A stretch of DNA of 6,910 nucleotides from Pseudomonadota bacterium (GCA_018661145.1 JABJIU010000015.1:1-6910); one strand, 5' to 3'; shown: positions 1-6,756, counted from the first letter of the stretch. The notes: a model not told the origin generated them from the letters alone. Numbers and translations are program-made.

Positions 1-27
1 AAGTTGTAAACCACTATCGTCGGCCAC
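1..27 (-). CDS. erpA: Putative start of ErpA (iron-sulfur insertion protein), cut by window edge
   Basis: A GTG codon at 25-27 opens a frame that runs off the left edge and reads M-A-D-D-S-G-L-Q-L. A GGAG Shine-Dalgarno (minus strand, 33-36) sits 5 nt upstream, a good spacing. The short peptide resembles ErpA N-termini (E. coli begins M-S-D-D), and ErpA, an A-type carrier that inserts Fe-S clusters into apoproteins, is encoded near argC in Pseudomonas and relatives. The 73-bp gap to argC (28-100) holds an A/T tract (39-50) and a weak extended -10-like TGG-TAAACT (hexamer 63-68, minus strand) with no good -35; no terminator hairpin is visible. Nine codons cannot prove the identity; the call rests on the start signals and synteny. 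Confidence 0.42.
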
Positions 28-100
28 AATAACTCCGCAAAATTTTTTTAAGCAATGGTTCTAGTTTACCAGTACCACGCGCGCGACAGAAACGGGGCTC

Positions 101-1132
101 TCACGGCCAAAGAGCGGTTGCCTTAAGTCCTTCTGTTTCCTCGAAACCAAACATCAGGTTCATGTTCTGGATAGCCTGGCCCGCGGCGCCTTTGATCAGA
201 TTGTCTTCAACCACGAGGATGACAGCCATATTGCCGTTTTGGGGCCGATGACAAGCAATCCGCACGGTATTTGAGCCACGAACGCTCCGGGTGTCCGGAT
301 GGGAACCTTCGGGCATCACATCGACAAAGGGTTCGCCCGCATAGCGTTCCTGATAGAGCCCAGTGAGATCCACGCTCGTGTCGTTAAGCTGTCCATAAAG
401 GGTTGACTCAATACCTCGAATCATCGGGACGAGATGCGGCACGAAGGTGAGCCCCACCGGCTCACCCGCGGTCCCTGTAAGGACCTGACAGATTTCAGGC
501 AAGTGCCGATGTCCTGGCGCGGCATAAGCCTTGAATGAATCCGAGGTCTCACACAACAAGGTCGCTACAGAGGCGCCGCGCCCGGCTCCCGATACACCAG
601 ACTTCGCGTCAGCGATGAGTTGCTTCGGGTTCACCAATCCCTCTTCCAGTAACGGTGTCAAACCCAGAATTACCGACGTGGGGTAGCAACCTGGATTGGC
701 AACAAGGCGGGCGTCACGGATCCTCTCGCGGTTGATCTCGGGCAGGCCATAAACTGCCTCGGCAACCAGCTCAGGGCAGGCGTGTTCCAGTTGATACCAC
801 CTGGCCCACTCACTGACGTCACGAATTCGAAAATCCGCAGAAAGATCAATCAGGCGTACGCCCTCGTCCATTAGCACACGGGCGTGGGTCATGGCAACGC
901 CATTGGGCGTTGCGGCAAAGACGACATCACACCCTTCCAGGCCCGCATCATCCGGATCACAGAACCGAAGATCAGTGTAGCCACGCAAACTTGGAAAGAC
1001 CTCTGTCACCGGCTTTTCCTTTTCCGAGCGCGAACTGATTGTCACTACCTCGGCACGCGGATGATCGATGAGCAGCCGCAGTAACTCCACACCGGTGTAA
1101 CCAGTGCCGCCAATGATACCTGCCTTGATCAT
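101..1132 (-). CDS. argC: N-acetyl-gamma-glutamyl-phosphate reductase
   Basis: ArgC catalyses the NADPH-dependent reduction of N-acetylglutamyl phosphate to the semialdehyde, the third step of arginine/ornithine synthesis, in the cytoplasm. The 343-residue protein has the usual length for the single-domain bacterial enzyme. Visible signatures are the N-terminal Rossmann dinucleotide loop GGTGYTG (residues 8-14), the active-site cysteine in NPGCYPT (Cys149), the SGVSGAGR segment (178-185) and PGHRHLPE (206-213) carrying the conserved histidines. It starts at ATG 1130-1132 with the family-typical opening M-I-K-A-G-I-I-G; only a modest GGCGGA ribosome site precedes it. It ends with TGA. It lies 35 bp downstream of amrS in the same direction, so cotranscription is likely. 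No other arg genes are in the window, consistent with a scattered arginine pathway. No anomaly seen. Confidence 0.97.
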   Translation of the reverse strand: MIKAGIIGGTGYTGVELLRLLIDHPRAEVVTISSRSEKEKPVTEVFPSLRGYTDLRFCDPDDAGLEGCDVVFAATPNGVAMTHARVLMDEGVRLIDLSADFRIRDVSEWARWYQLEHACPELVAEAVYGLPEINRERIRDARLVANPGCYPTSVILGLTPLLEEGLVNPKQLIADAKSGVSGAGRGASVATLLCETSDSFKAYAAPGHRHLPEICQVLTGTAGEPVGLTFVPHLVPMIRGIESTLYGQLNDTSVDLTGLYQERYAGEPFVDVMPEGSHPDTRSVRGSNTVRIACHRPQNGNMAVILVVEDNLIKGAAGQAIQNMNLMFGFEETEGLKATALWP

Positions 1133-1167
1133 GGATCAATCCGCCAGATTAGAGACCGGCGCGTATT

Positions 1168-2265
1168 CTACCTTTGCGCTTCCACGATTCCTGCTTCACG
1201 CTCGTAACGGCTCAACAGGATCCCGTCTTCTCCACAACACGCATCGGCACATTTGTTAACTTCGTGCAAAGAGGCCCAGCCCGGCAGATAATCTGTGACC
1301 GGGGTGTTTTCGGTTGCGCAATCACAGCCTTTGTCCGCATAGACGTAAACGTGCTCGAGGCCGTGTGCGCGCCCCAACCCGGCCGCCCGCTCAAGACTCT
1401 CAACCGGTGTAGAAGGAACATTCATCATACGATACGCCGGATGAAAACGCGTGACATGCCATGGACTTTCACTGCCGAGGTTCTCGTGAATCCACTGCGC
1501 GATCGCGCCGATGTTCTCGTCTTTGTCGTTATATCCGGGAATAACGTTCGTGCGAGTCTCTACATGGATACCGAGATCCTGCGCGGTCTTGATGGACCTG
1601 AGCACCTGATCCACAGACGCCCGGGCGCATATGTTCCGGTAAAAAGCATCGTCCATGCTCTTGATATCCGAGCAGAGCACATCGATCTTTCCGCGAAGAA
1701 GCGCCAATGCTTCGTCAGTCACAAAACTGTTGCTGACATACACGGTGTACAAGCCATGGTCGTGGGCTACTTCGGCGACGTCCAGAACATACTCTAGCCA
1801 CACCGCCGGCTCCGAGTAGGTAAAAGCGATTCCCTGAACTCCGGCTTCAAGGGCAGCAAGGACCAGTTGATCAGGCGTGACAAAAGCTGCCTTAGATTCT
1901 CCCCGGGCCAGCTCATCGAGCGCATCAGTCCCCCAGGAGATTTCCAGGTTATGGCAGCCACCGCAGCGGAAACTGCAACCATAACTGCCAACGGACAGCA
2001 CTTGCGTCCCCGGCCGGTAATGGCGAACCGGTTTATCTTCGATCGCCCCAACATCCATCGCGGAGATGATCCCGTACGACAGGTTATAGAGGGTGCCGTT
2101 TCGGTTCACATGCGCCTGGCAAAACCCCCTTTGGCCATGCTTTAAGCCGCAGCGCCAAAGACACAGGTTGCAGCGTGTTTTCCCGGATTCCGCAGTTTCC
2201 TGCAATCTTGTGGGCATTAAACGATAAGTATCACGGCTCTCAGGGGGCGCAGCGGTTTCGGTCAT
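1168..2265 (-). CDS. amrS: AmmeMemoRadiSam system radical SAM enzyme
   Basis: Radical SAM protein of the group related to pyruvate-formate-lyase activating enzyme, named after its usual company with AMMECR1- and Memo-like proteins; its substrate is not established. The 365-residue protein has the diagnostic CxxxCxxC at Cys97/101/104, which binds the [4Fe-4S] cluster used to cleave S-adenosylmethionine. The family's N-terminal cysteine set (C32, C35, C39, C49) precedes it. TYSEP (149-153), CSDIK (198-202) and VIPGYND (241-247) are further barrel motifs. The C-terminal region is unusual: in place of the compact YCPxCG end I expect, it has C314, C316, then C339, C343 and C344 spread over a longer tail. 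Neither partner protein is encoded in the window. The start is uncertain: ATG 2263-2265 gives 365 aa, while ATG 2215-2217 (Met17) also lies just ahead of the conserved region; neither has a clear Shine-Dalgarno. Confidence 0.9.
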   Translation of the reverse strand: MTETAAPPESRDTYRLMPTRLQETAESGKTRCNLCLWRCGLKHGQRGFCQAHVNRNGTLYNLSYGIISAMDVGAIEDKPVRHYRPGTQVLSVGSYGCSFRCGGCHNLEISWGTDALDELARGESKAAFVTPDQLVLAALEAGVQGIAFTYSEPAVWLEYVLDVAEVAHDHGLYTVYVSNSFVTDEALALLRGKIDVLCSDIKSMDDAFYRNICARASVDQVLRSIKTAQDLGIHVETRTNVIPGYNDKDENIGAIAQWIHENLGSESPWHVTRFHPAYRMMNVPSTPVESLERAAGLGRAHGLEHVYVYADKGCDCATENTPVTDYLPGWASLHEVNKCADACCGEDGILLSRYEREAGIVEAQR

Positions 2266-2283
2266 ACGGTTCTAGGCCTATTA

Positions 2284-2297
2284 ATATCGAACGATAT
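2284..2297. promoter_or_regulatory. Operator-like palindrome between amrS and the deacylase gene
   Basis: ATATCG-AA-CGATAT is a perfect 6-bp inverted repeat with a 2-bp centre, located in the divergent 95-bp intergenic region. Its right arm overlaps the TATAAT box at 2295-2300, so a protein bound here would block that promoter. I do not recognise it as the site of a named regulator. A 6-bp arm pair in AT-rich DNA can arise by chance; position is the main argument. Confidence 0.3.
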
Positions 2298-2300
2298 AAT
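2295..2300 (+). promoter_or_regulatory. Candidate -10 box for the deacylase gene
   Basis: A perfect sigma-70 -10 hexamer TATAAT lies 60 bp before the ATG of the deacylase gene, predicting a leader of about 54 nt. No good -35 is found at 16-19 bp spacing (the 17-bp position reads CTAGGC), so the promoter would be weak or activator-dependent. It overlaps the palindrome at 2284-2297. Confidence 0.4.
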
Positions 2301-2360
2301 CCTCAATGATAGCGGTTTTTCACGAATGCAGCCGTACCCGATCCATTGAACTGATAAACC

Positions 2361-2834
2361 ATGCAGATCGCCAAACACCGTAAAGCGAAGAAAGTTCAGG
2401 AGGCGCTCGGGTCTAATTTCACGGTGCTCGAATTTGATCAGCCCACGGCGAGTGCCGCGCAGGCTGCCACGGCTATCGGCTGCGCGGTTGCGCAGATAGC
2501 CAAGTCGCTGGTCTTCGCCGATGCCAAGGATGCCCCGGTTCTGGTGATCGCATCCGGCGCAAGCCGCGTCGACGAAGCCAAGGTGGGCGAGATTCTTGGG
2601 ACCCCGATCCATCGTGCCGATGCCAACTTTGTCAAAAGCGCAACCGGATTCTCCATCGGTGGGGTACCACCTGTGGGCCATAACACCCACCTTACCGTAG
2701 TGCTAGATCAAGCACTCAGGGAGTTCGACGAAATCTGGGCCGCCGGCGGCACGCCGACGTCGGTATTTCGCCTGACGCCGAACCAACTAAACCAATTGAC
2801 TGGTGGGACGTTTGCTGATGTCGCGCTAGCCTGA
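2361..2834 (+). CDS. YbaK/ProX-family aminoacyl-tRNA deacylase
   Basis: A stand-alone editing domain of the YbaK/EbsC (prolyl-tRNA-synthetase-associated) fold, which hydrolyses mischarged aminoacyl-tRNAs in trans. The 157-residue length is typical. Visible family marks are TASAAQAATAIG (29-40), QIAKSLVF with the conserved Lys48 (45-52), the glycine-rich TGFSIGGVPPVGH loop (95-107) and AGGTPTSVFRL (128-138). The GGVPPVGH form suggests the ProX-like subgroup rather than E. coli YbaK, so the amino acid cleared (Ala, Cys or another) cannot be assigned and no symbol is given. An in-frame TAA at 2355-2357 makes ATG 2361 the earliest possible start, and the peptide from there matches the family; no Shine-Dalgarno precedes it. 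Convergent with the ligase gene across 48 bp, where CCCCCAGGGG is present but no proper terminator. Confidence 0.92.
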   Translation: MQIAKHRKAKKVQEALGSNFTVLEFDQPTASAAQAATAIGCAVAQIAKSLVFADAKDAPVLVIASGASRVDEAKVGEILGTPIHRADANFVKSATGFSIGGVPPVGHNTHLTVVLDQALREFDEIWAAGGTPTSVFRLTPNQLNQLTGGTFADVALA

Positions 2835-2882
2835 CCATCCCCCAGGGGCAACCCGTAAGGACTGTAGACGATTACGTTCGGC

Positions 2883-4259
2883 TCAACTTAGTTCGAGGAA
2901 GCGCTCTACCTCTGCCTCTGTGATCAGGTGTCGGAATTCTTCTTCCTGAGCCCTTCGCCCGGAAACGAACGTCTCGACAAATGCATCCCCAAGCCACTCC
3001 CTGGCAATCTTAGAGCGATTGAACCGTTCAATAGCCTCAGCGTAGGATGCGGGCAGACGAAGCTTCGCGGGAATTTTTTGCAAGTAGGCGTTACCTTCTG
3101 TTTCAGGGCCTGGCTCTATCCGGTGTTCAATTCCGTAGAGCCCAGCAATCAAGGTTGCCGCAATAGATAGATACGGATTGGCATCCGCACCGGGTAATCG
3201 ACATTCCAAGCGCTGTGAAGCCGGCGCGCCCGTGATAGCCCGGATACCCACCGTCCGGTTCTCAAAGCCCCATGCAACACTGGTCGGGGCGAATCGATCC
3301 GGCACAAAACGTTTAAACGAGTTGACATTCGGCGCCAGCAAAACGGTCAACTCCGGAAGCACTTTTTGCAGACCTCCAATGAAGTGACGCATCAAGTCGC
3401 TGATACCATGCTGCTTTTGTCCATCGAAAAATACGGGGTTTCCATCAGTATCTCGTAGTGAGGTATGGATATGACCGCTATTTCCGTCAACCTCGTTGTG
3501 CCACCGGGCCATAAAACTCAACAACTGCCCGCGTCTTTGTGCGACCGACTTAGCAAAACTTTTAAACATTACGGCATTGTCTGGAGATGTCAGGCCTTCG
3601 GCATATTGGAGAGAAGCTTCAAGCTGGCTCGGGAAACCGATCTCCTCGTGCACTGCCTCCAACGGTATCCTCATAGAACGCATCGTATCAAGCAGATCTG
3701 CATAAAATTCCGATCTTGCATTTTGTCTTTCCAGGACGCTGTAACCCTTGTGCGGCACAGTCAGTTCAAGATTTCTATAGCCTTTCTGGAATGCACTACT
3801 GGATGTCTCATTGAATAAACCGAATTCAAACTCACACGCCGTGAATGCCCGAAACCCCATTGACCCGGCTCTCTCCAGAACATGTTGACATATTGATCGA
3901 GGACAAAATGAGAGCCCCTCCTTCCCATGCGTCAGCATGACAAAGAGGTTTCGATGCGCTGGCTCCCAGGGAATTTCTCGCAGAGTCTGGGGAATGACCT
4001 GCGCAGGCACATCGGGAAATCCCGTCGAAGCATCCGACAATCCGACAACTTCGTAGAGCACATCAGTCGGCTCCATTGCGAAAATTACAGGTGGAACGCC
4101 CAGACCGTTCTCCAGCGCTCCCAGCAGTTTTCTTCGTGAAAGATATTTTCCCCGAAGTAATCCCTGCATATCGGGTAAAGCGACAACAACGTACTCTACG
4201 TCCCGCTCCTCGATGAGCGATCGCAAATCGTCCGCAGATGCAACCTGATGAGTATCCAT
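2883..4259 (-). CDS. Glutamine synthetase family ligase, substrate unknown
   Basis: ATP-dependent ligase of the type I glutamine synthetase fold, 458 residues: N-terminal beta-grasp domain (about 18-110) and C-terminal catalytic domain (about 115-458). The metal and substrate ligands appear intact: E143/E145 in CEFEF, E206 and E214 in EEIGFPSQLE, the H263/H265 pair in GHIHTS, NSFKRF (312-317), R340, and E352/R354 in LECRLPGADANPYL. An active enzyme is therefore likely. It lacks the canonical GlnA adenylylation-tyrosine context and looks more like PuuA-type ligases that glutamylate amines, so it is probably not the housekeeping glutamine synthetase; gamma-glutamylpolyamine or another gamma-glutamylamide synthesis is a reasonable but unproven role. 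No puuB, puuC, puuD or transporter gene is adjacent. The ATG at 4257-4259 has an excellent ribosome site and its own promoter. Confidence 0.9.
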   Translation of the reverse strand: MDTHQVASADDLRSLIEERDVEYVVVALPDMQGLLRGKYLSRRKLLGALENGLGVPPVIFAMEPTDVLYEVVGLSDASTGFPDVPAQVIPQTLREIPWEPAHRNLFVMLTHGKEGLSFCPRSICQHVLERAGSMGFRAFTACEFEFGLFNETSSSAFQKGYRNLELTVPHKGYSVLERQNARSEFYADLLDTMRSMRIPLEAVHEEIGFPSQLEASLQYAEGLTSPDNAVMFKSFAKSVAQRRGQLLSFMARWHNEVDGNSGHIHTSLRDTDGNPVFFDGQKQHGISDLMRHFIGGLQKVLPELTVLLAPNVNSFKRFVPDRFAPTSVAWGFENRTVGIRAITGAPASQRLECRLPGADANPYLSIAATLIAGLYGIEHRIEPGPETEGNAYLQKIPAKLRLPASYAEAIERFNRSKIAREWLGDAFVETFVSGRRAQEEEFRHLITEAEVERFLELS

Positions 4260-4265
4260 GACATT

Positions 4266-4272
4266 CTCCTCC
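4266..4272 (-). promoter_or_regulatory. Strong Shine-Dalgarno of the ligase gene
   Basis: GGAGGAG, within a longer GGGAGGAGAA, stands 6 nt before the ATG at 4257-4259. It is the strongest ribosome site in the window and fixes the start of the ligase; it suggests high translation relative to its neighbours. Confidence 0.8.
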
Positions 4273-4294
4273 CTTGTTTGTATTTTTTTAGGGT

Positions 4295-4323
4295 GTTATA
4301 GGCCAGATCGAACTCGCTGGCCA
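4295..4323 (-). promoter_or_regulatory. Sigma-70-like promoter of the ligase gene
   Basis: On the minus strand TGGCCA (4318-4323; 4 of 6 matches to TTGACA) is followed after exactly 17 bp by TATAAC (4295-4300; 5 of 6 matches to TATAAT). The predicted transcript would begin near 4288, giving a leader of about 28 nt that contains the strong ribosome site. The 101-bp gap to the upstream desaturase gene also fits an independent promoter. Confidence 0.45.
4301..4322. promoter_or_regulatory. Interrupted palindrome filling the ligase promoter spacer
   Basis: GGCCAG-N10-CTGGCC is a perfect 6-bp inverted repeat in a 22-bp span. It overlaps the -35 and ends directly against the -10 hexamer, the classic place for a dimeric repressor. 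It is not a terminator: neither strand has a T-run following the repeat (the nearby T-run precedes it on the plus strand). The binding protein is unknown and no regulator gene is in the window. Confidence 0.4.
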
Positions 4324-4360
4324 GGACAACAACTTCTTTAGACCTAGAGCGTTGCGATAC

Positions 4361-5338
4361 CTAACTCCTGCCCCGCCGCCGCTGCTTCTCTCTCAATGCC
4401 TTCGTTGCTTCATCCGTTCCATCGTGAAATGTTCGAGACCACTTGTCCCAGGGCATGTCATCCGTTCCGTAGTTACAGTCGAAGAATCTATGATGCAATT
4501 GATGAAAAAAGTACCCCAACTCTATAATTCTCTTACCCCTCACGAGAAGTGCTTCATAACCGCAGTGTGTAATGATCGCGGCCAGCATCGTGAACTGAAA
4601 ATGATAAATCACGTGCAAAGGGCTGGAGGGAACGATGACATGGATCAGCGGCGAGGCCACATAAATTAGATGTTCCAGGGGATGCATCGACGTGCCAGAC
4701 CACGGGCCAGTATTGATGTTTCTGTGGTGTACTGAGTGAGCGACCTTATATAACGGCTTCCAATGCTCTAACCGATGGACCCAGTAGAAATGAAGTGCGT
4801 ACCACATTGGAATCAGTACGAATAGGAGGCAATACCAGACCGGGTTTCCGGCCAGCGTTATTCTGGGAATAACATCGTTCGCGTATCCCCACATGAACAG
4901 AACTTCGTAAAGTGTCCAGATCGTTAACCCGCTGGCGACAGACCAGAATATGTTGTCATAAAGTTGATCCTTGAATGTGAATACCGAGGCATCCCTGACG
5001 TTATCCCTCGAATCAAATCGTAGTTCGTCACCCTGTATTTTGAAGGTATAAAAGTACAGGTGTAGCCCACCTGCAAATAAAATCATCAGGCACAGGTTGC
5101 GGGCATAAATATGCAGCACCCATCCTAATTCCAGGTCAATACATTGCGCCAACGGCGGGGTGAAGAAAAACCACGAGATGCAGGCGGTCAACAAAATCAC
5201 CACCCGCCCACTGACCGTAAGCCAAACAGACGATAGTACTTTTAGAATCACCCAGGGATTGGGTGGGAACACAAAGACGGACTGGCCCGCGATAGGGAGA
5301 TTCGGAGCCCAATTCCAAGTTTTGGAAGACTGCGTCAC
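4361..5338 (-). CDS. Sterol desaturase / fatty acid hydroxylase family membrane protein
   Basis: Integral-membrane di-iron oxygenase of the fatty acid hydroxylase superfamily (sterol desaturase type), which uses O2 to hydroxylate or desaturate lipids. The 325-residue protein has several hydrophobic segments (about 28-58, 78-97, 130-150, 166-182, 224-254). The histidine clusters that hold the iron pair are present: HFYWVHRLEH (H183, H188, H192), HSVHH (H201, H204, H205), and HQLHH (H279, H282, H283), with additional H219/H223 in SMHPLEH and H258. It should be catalytically competent. The substrate (sterol, hopanoid, carotenoid, alkylglycerol or fatty acyl) cannot be told. It ends in a basic tail (RRRGRS). 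The frame starts at GTG 5336-5338; an in-frame stop just upstream and no ATG before residue 84 leave this as the best start, though no Shine-Dalgarno is present. Sampled rows are AT-rich compared with the left block. Confidence 0.9.
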   Translation of the reverse strand: MTQSSKTWNWAPNLPIAGQSVFVFPPNPWVILKVLSSVWLTVSGRVVILLTACISWFFFTPPLAQCIDLELGWVLHIYARNLCLMILFAGGLHLYFYTFKIQGDELRFDSRDNVRDASVFTFKDQLYDNIFWSVASGLTIWTLYEVLFMWGYANDVIPRITLAGNPVWYCLLFVLIPMWYALHFYWVHRLEHWKPLYKVAHSVHHRNINTGPWSGTSMHPLEHLIYVASPLIHVIVPSSPLHVIYHFQFTMLAAIITHCGYEALLVRGKRIIELGYFFHQLHHRFFDCNYGTDDMPWDKWSRTFHDGTDEATKALREKQRRRGRS

Positions 5339-5387
5339 AACGTTATATTTTCAATCTTATCTGACTTACCTAAACAATTCTGGCGGC

Positions 5388-5393
5388 ATTATA
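5388..5393 (-). promoter_or_regulatory. Candidate -10 box for the desaturase gene
   Basis: A perfect TATAAT on the minus strand lies 49 bp before the GTG start, in the 92-bp gap after the TTC38-like gene. The 16-18 bp upstream positions read GC-rich sequence with no -35 match, so the promoter is only tentative. Confidence 0.33.
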
Positions 5394-5410
5394 GACAACC
5401 GCTTAAGATC

Positions 5411-5426
5411 ACGGGCGAAATCCCGT
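5411..5426 (-). terminator. Weak hairpin after the TTC38-like gene
   Basis: ACGGG-ATTTCG-CCCGT (minus strand) can form a 5-bp stem starting 4 nt after the TAG stop of the TTC38-like gene. No U-tract follows, so it is at best a weak or RNA-stabilising hairpin rather than a clear intrinsic terminator. Confidence 0.2.
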
Positions 5427-5430
5427 TGGC

Positions 5431-6750
5431 CTAGATACTTTTGTCTTCAATTCGTTGTTCGCAGTGCCGAGAGTAGGCATAGGGCATCGTTTTGCGCTTC
5501 AATTTTCGCTCTGCCAGCAATGACTTGGAGATCGGCATTTCACCCGCGCGAACAGCCGCTTCAAGGGTGATCTGGGAGACGAGGTCCCTCTGGGCGTGAG
5601 ATCCGCCAATCAGATTGACTTCAGAAAAACGTTCCTGCAGTAAGGCCAAAGCAGCGTCATTATCGCCATGAAAAAGTGCATCAACCCCTTCGAGAACCGA
5701 TGCACCTACTCGCATCATCGGTATGGTTCTGTCGTATTGGTGCCGAACACACTCCATCAAAGCCTGTGCCAGGTCTGAGCGATCCGAGTAATGAAATGCC
5801 AATAACGCGTGCAGATCATTAAACGGAGACCGAGCATCGAACATCAGTGGTTCCCAAAGCTTCGCCAACGCTGTCCAGCGATTACCTACATCGACATCTA
5901 GCAAAGACAACCTGGCTAAAGCCGAGACTCTGTCTGCCAACGCCTCGGCATCCACCCGATCGTCGTCCACCAATCGTGTGTCGTACAGTCCGACAGTGGT
6001 CTCGGTATCTCCAAGATCGATATGCAACAGTAGCGCATGCCACCAGTTATGCAGCTTCATCGTCGACGAACCCCAACCGGGCAGCGTCGACTGTAACCAC
6101 TCGATGCCCTCTTCAGTACGGCCTGTCATCTCCATGACATGTGTTACGGAATGAACACCCCAGGCATCTGCAGGGTTGAGCTCAACCGACCGTCGACCCA
6201 ACTCTTCTGCCTGGCCATAGTGGCCGTTTTCCTCAAGTCCAAATGCATGCATACCAAGGACATATCCGAATCCGGGCGTAGAGTGATCCCATTGGTCCAG
6301 GGCACGACCGACCCTTCCCATCAGGGCCTTTGTATCACCGAGATAGAAATCAAGCCAGTGACCGGCAAATAATGCCATCAGGTCCAATGGGTGATCGAGT
6401 TGAATCTTCTGATAGAGGTCTGACGCCAAACCCAAATCTGATTCGAACCATGCCTTAACTGCCGAAAGATGCAATTGCTCACGATCAGAAACCGAATCCG
6501 CAATTCCACTCGCACGGTCGATACTGTCCTTCGCCTGGTCGAGCCCGCTGGATGAATTCCCAATGACATGGGTCAGCGCAAAGAGGCAGTGCCCCAGCAG
6601 AAAATCCTCATCGATCTCAACGGCCCGGGTAAGTAATTGCTCTGACTCTCCACCGAATGCCAGAACGTCATCAACCGCATCATCAAAATAATCTACAACG
6701 CGCTGATCGCCCGCGCTTATTGGAAGACCTCTTCGATCCAGCAGGCTCAT
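5431..6750 (-). CDS. TTC38-like tetratricopeptide repeat protein
   Basis: A 439-residue alpha-helical repeat protein, probably cytoplasmic: no signal peptide or membrane segment is visible. It matches the tetratricopeptide-repeat-38 family, which is shared by bacteria and animals and has no established biochemical role. Recognisable family segments are RRGLPIS near the N-terminus (6-12), GMHAFGLEE (166-174), WGVHSVTHVMEMTGR (197-211), HNWWHALLLH (234-243), GGSHAQRD (382-389) and SLLAERK (410-416); the helices between are TPR-like. I chose ATG 6748-6750 over the upstream in-frame ATG 6784-6786 (451 aa). The former has AGAGGA (6757-6762) spaced 6 nt and gives the family-like opening M-S-L-L-D-R-R-G-L-P; the latter has no ribosome site, sits 19 bp from the tRNA end, and adds 12 residues without family similarity. 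The gene follows tRNA-Gln directly and may share its transcript. Confidence 0.88.
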   Translation of the reverse strand: MSLLDRRGLPISAGDQRVVDYFDDAVDDVLAFGGESEQLLTRAVEIDEDFLLGHCLFALTHVIGNSSSGLDQAKDSIDRASGIADSVSDREQLHLSAVKAWFESDLGLASDLYQKIQLDHPLDLMALFAGHWLDFYLGDTKALMGRVGRALDQWDHSTPGFGYVLGMHAFGLEENGHYGQAEELGRRSVELNPADAWGVHSVTHVMEMTGRTEEGIEWLQSTLPGWGSSTMKLHNWWHALLLHIDLGDTETTVGLYDTRLVDDDRVDAEALADRVSALARLSLLDVDVGNRWTALAKLWEPLMFDARSPFNDLHALLAFHYSDRSDLAQALMECVRHQYDRTIPMMRVGASVLEGVDALFHGDNDAALALLQERFSEVNLIGGSHAQRDLVSQITLEAAVRAGEMPISKSLLAERKLKRKTMPYAYSRHCEQRIEDKSI

Positions 6751-6756
6751 CGCGGT

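Noticed and set aside
74..86. CG-alternating run ACCACGCGCGCGA as a repeat or Z-DNA element
   Set aside because: Only about nine bases of alternation, not unusual in moderately GC-rich DNA.
1174..1797. 207-codon plus-strand open frame opposite the radical SAM gene
   Set aside because: It is the antisense shadow of amrS, which carries clear family motifs; the translated peptide shows no recognisable domain and no credible ribosome site.
2262..2690. 142-codon minus-strand open frame opposite the deacylase gene
   Set aside because: It covers the antisense of a gene with strong YbaK/ProX motifs and also runs through the divergent promoter region; coincidental open frame.
2835..2882. CCCCCAGGGG as a bidirectional terminator between convergent genes
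   Set aside because: The arms leave no loop of workable size and no T-run follows on either strand.
4281..4322. T-run plus inverted repeat suggesting an intrinsic terminator
   Set aside because: On the plus strand the T-run precedes the repeat and on the minus strand it reads as A's after the repeat, so neither orientation gives hairpin followed by U's. An operator fits better.
4307..4322. Sigma-54-like site (TGGC and TTCG elements) upstream of the ligase gene
   Set aside because: The downstream element lacks the required GC dinucleotide of TTGC, and no enhancer-like sites are visible; the sigma-70 reading matches better.
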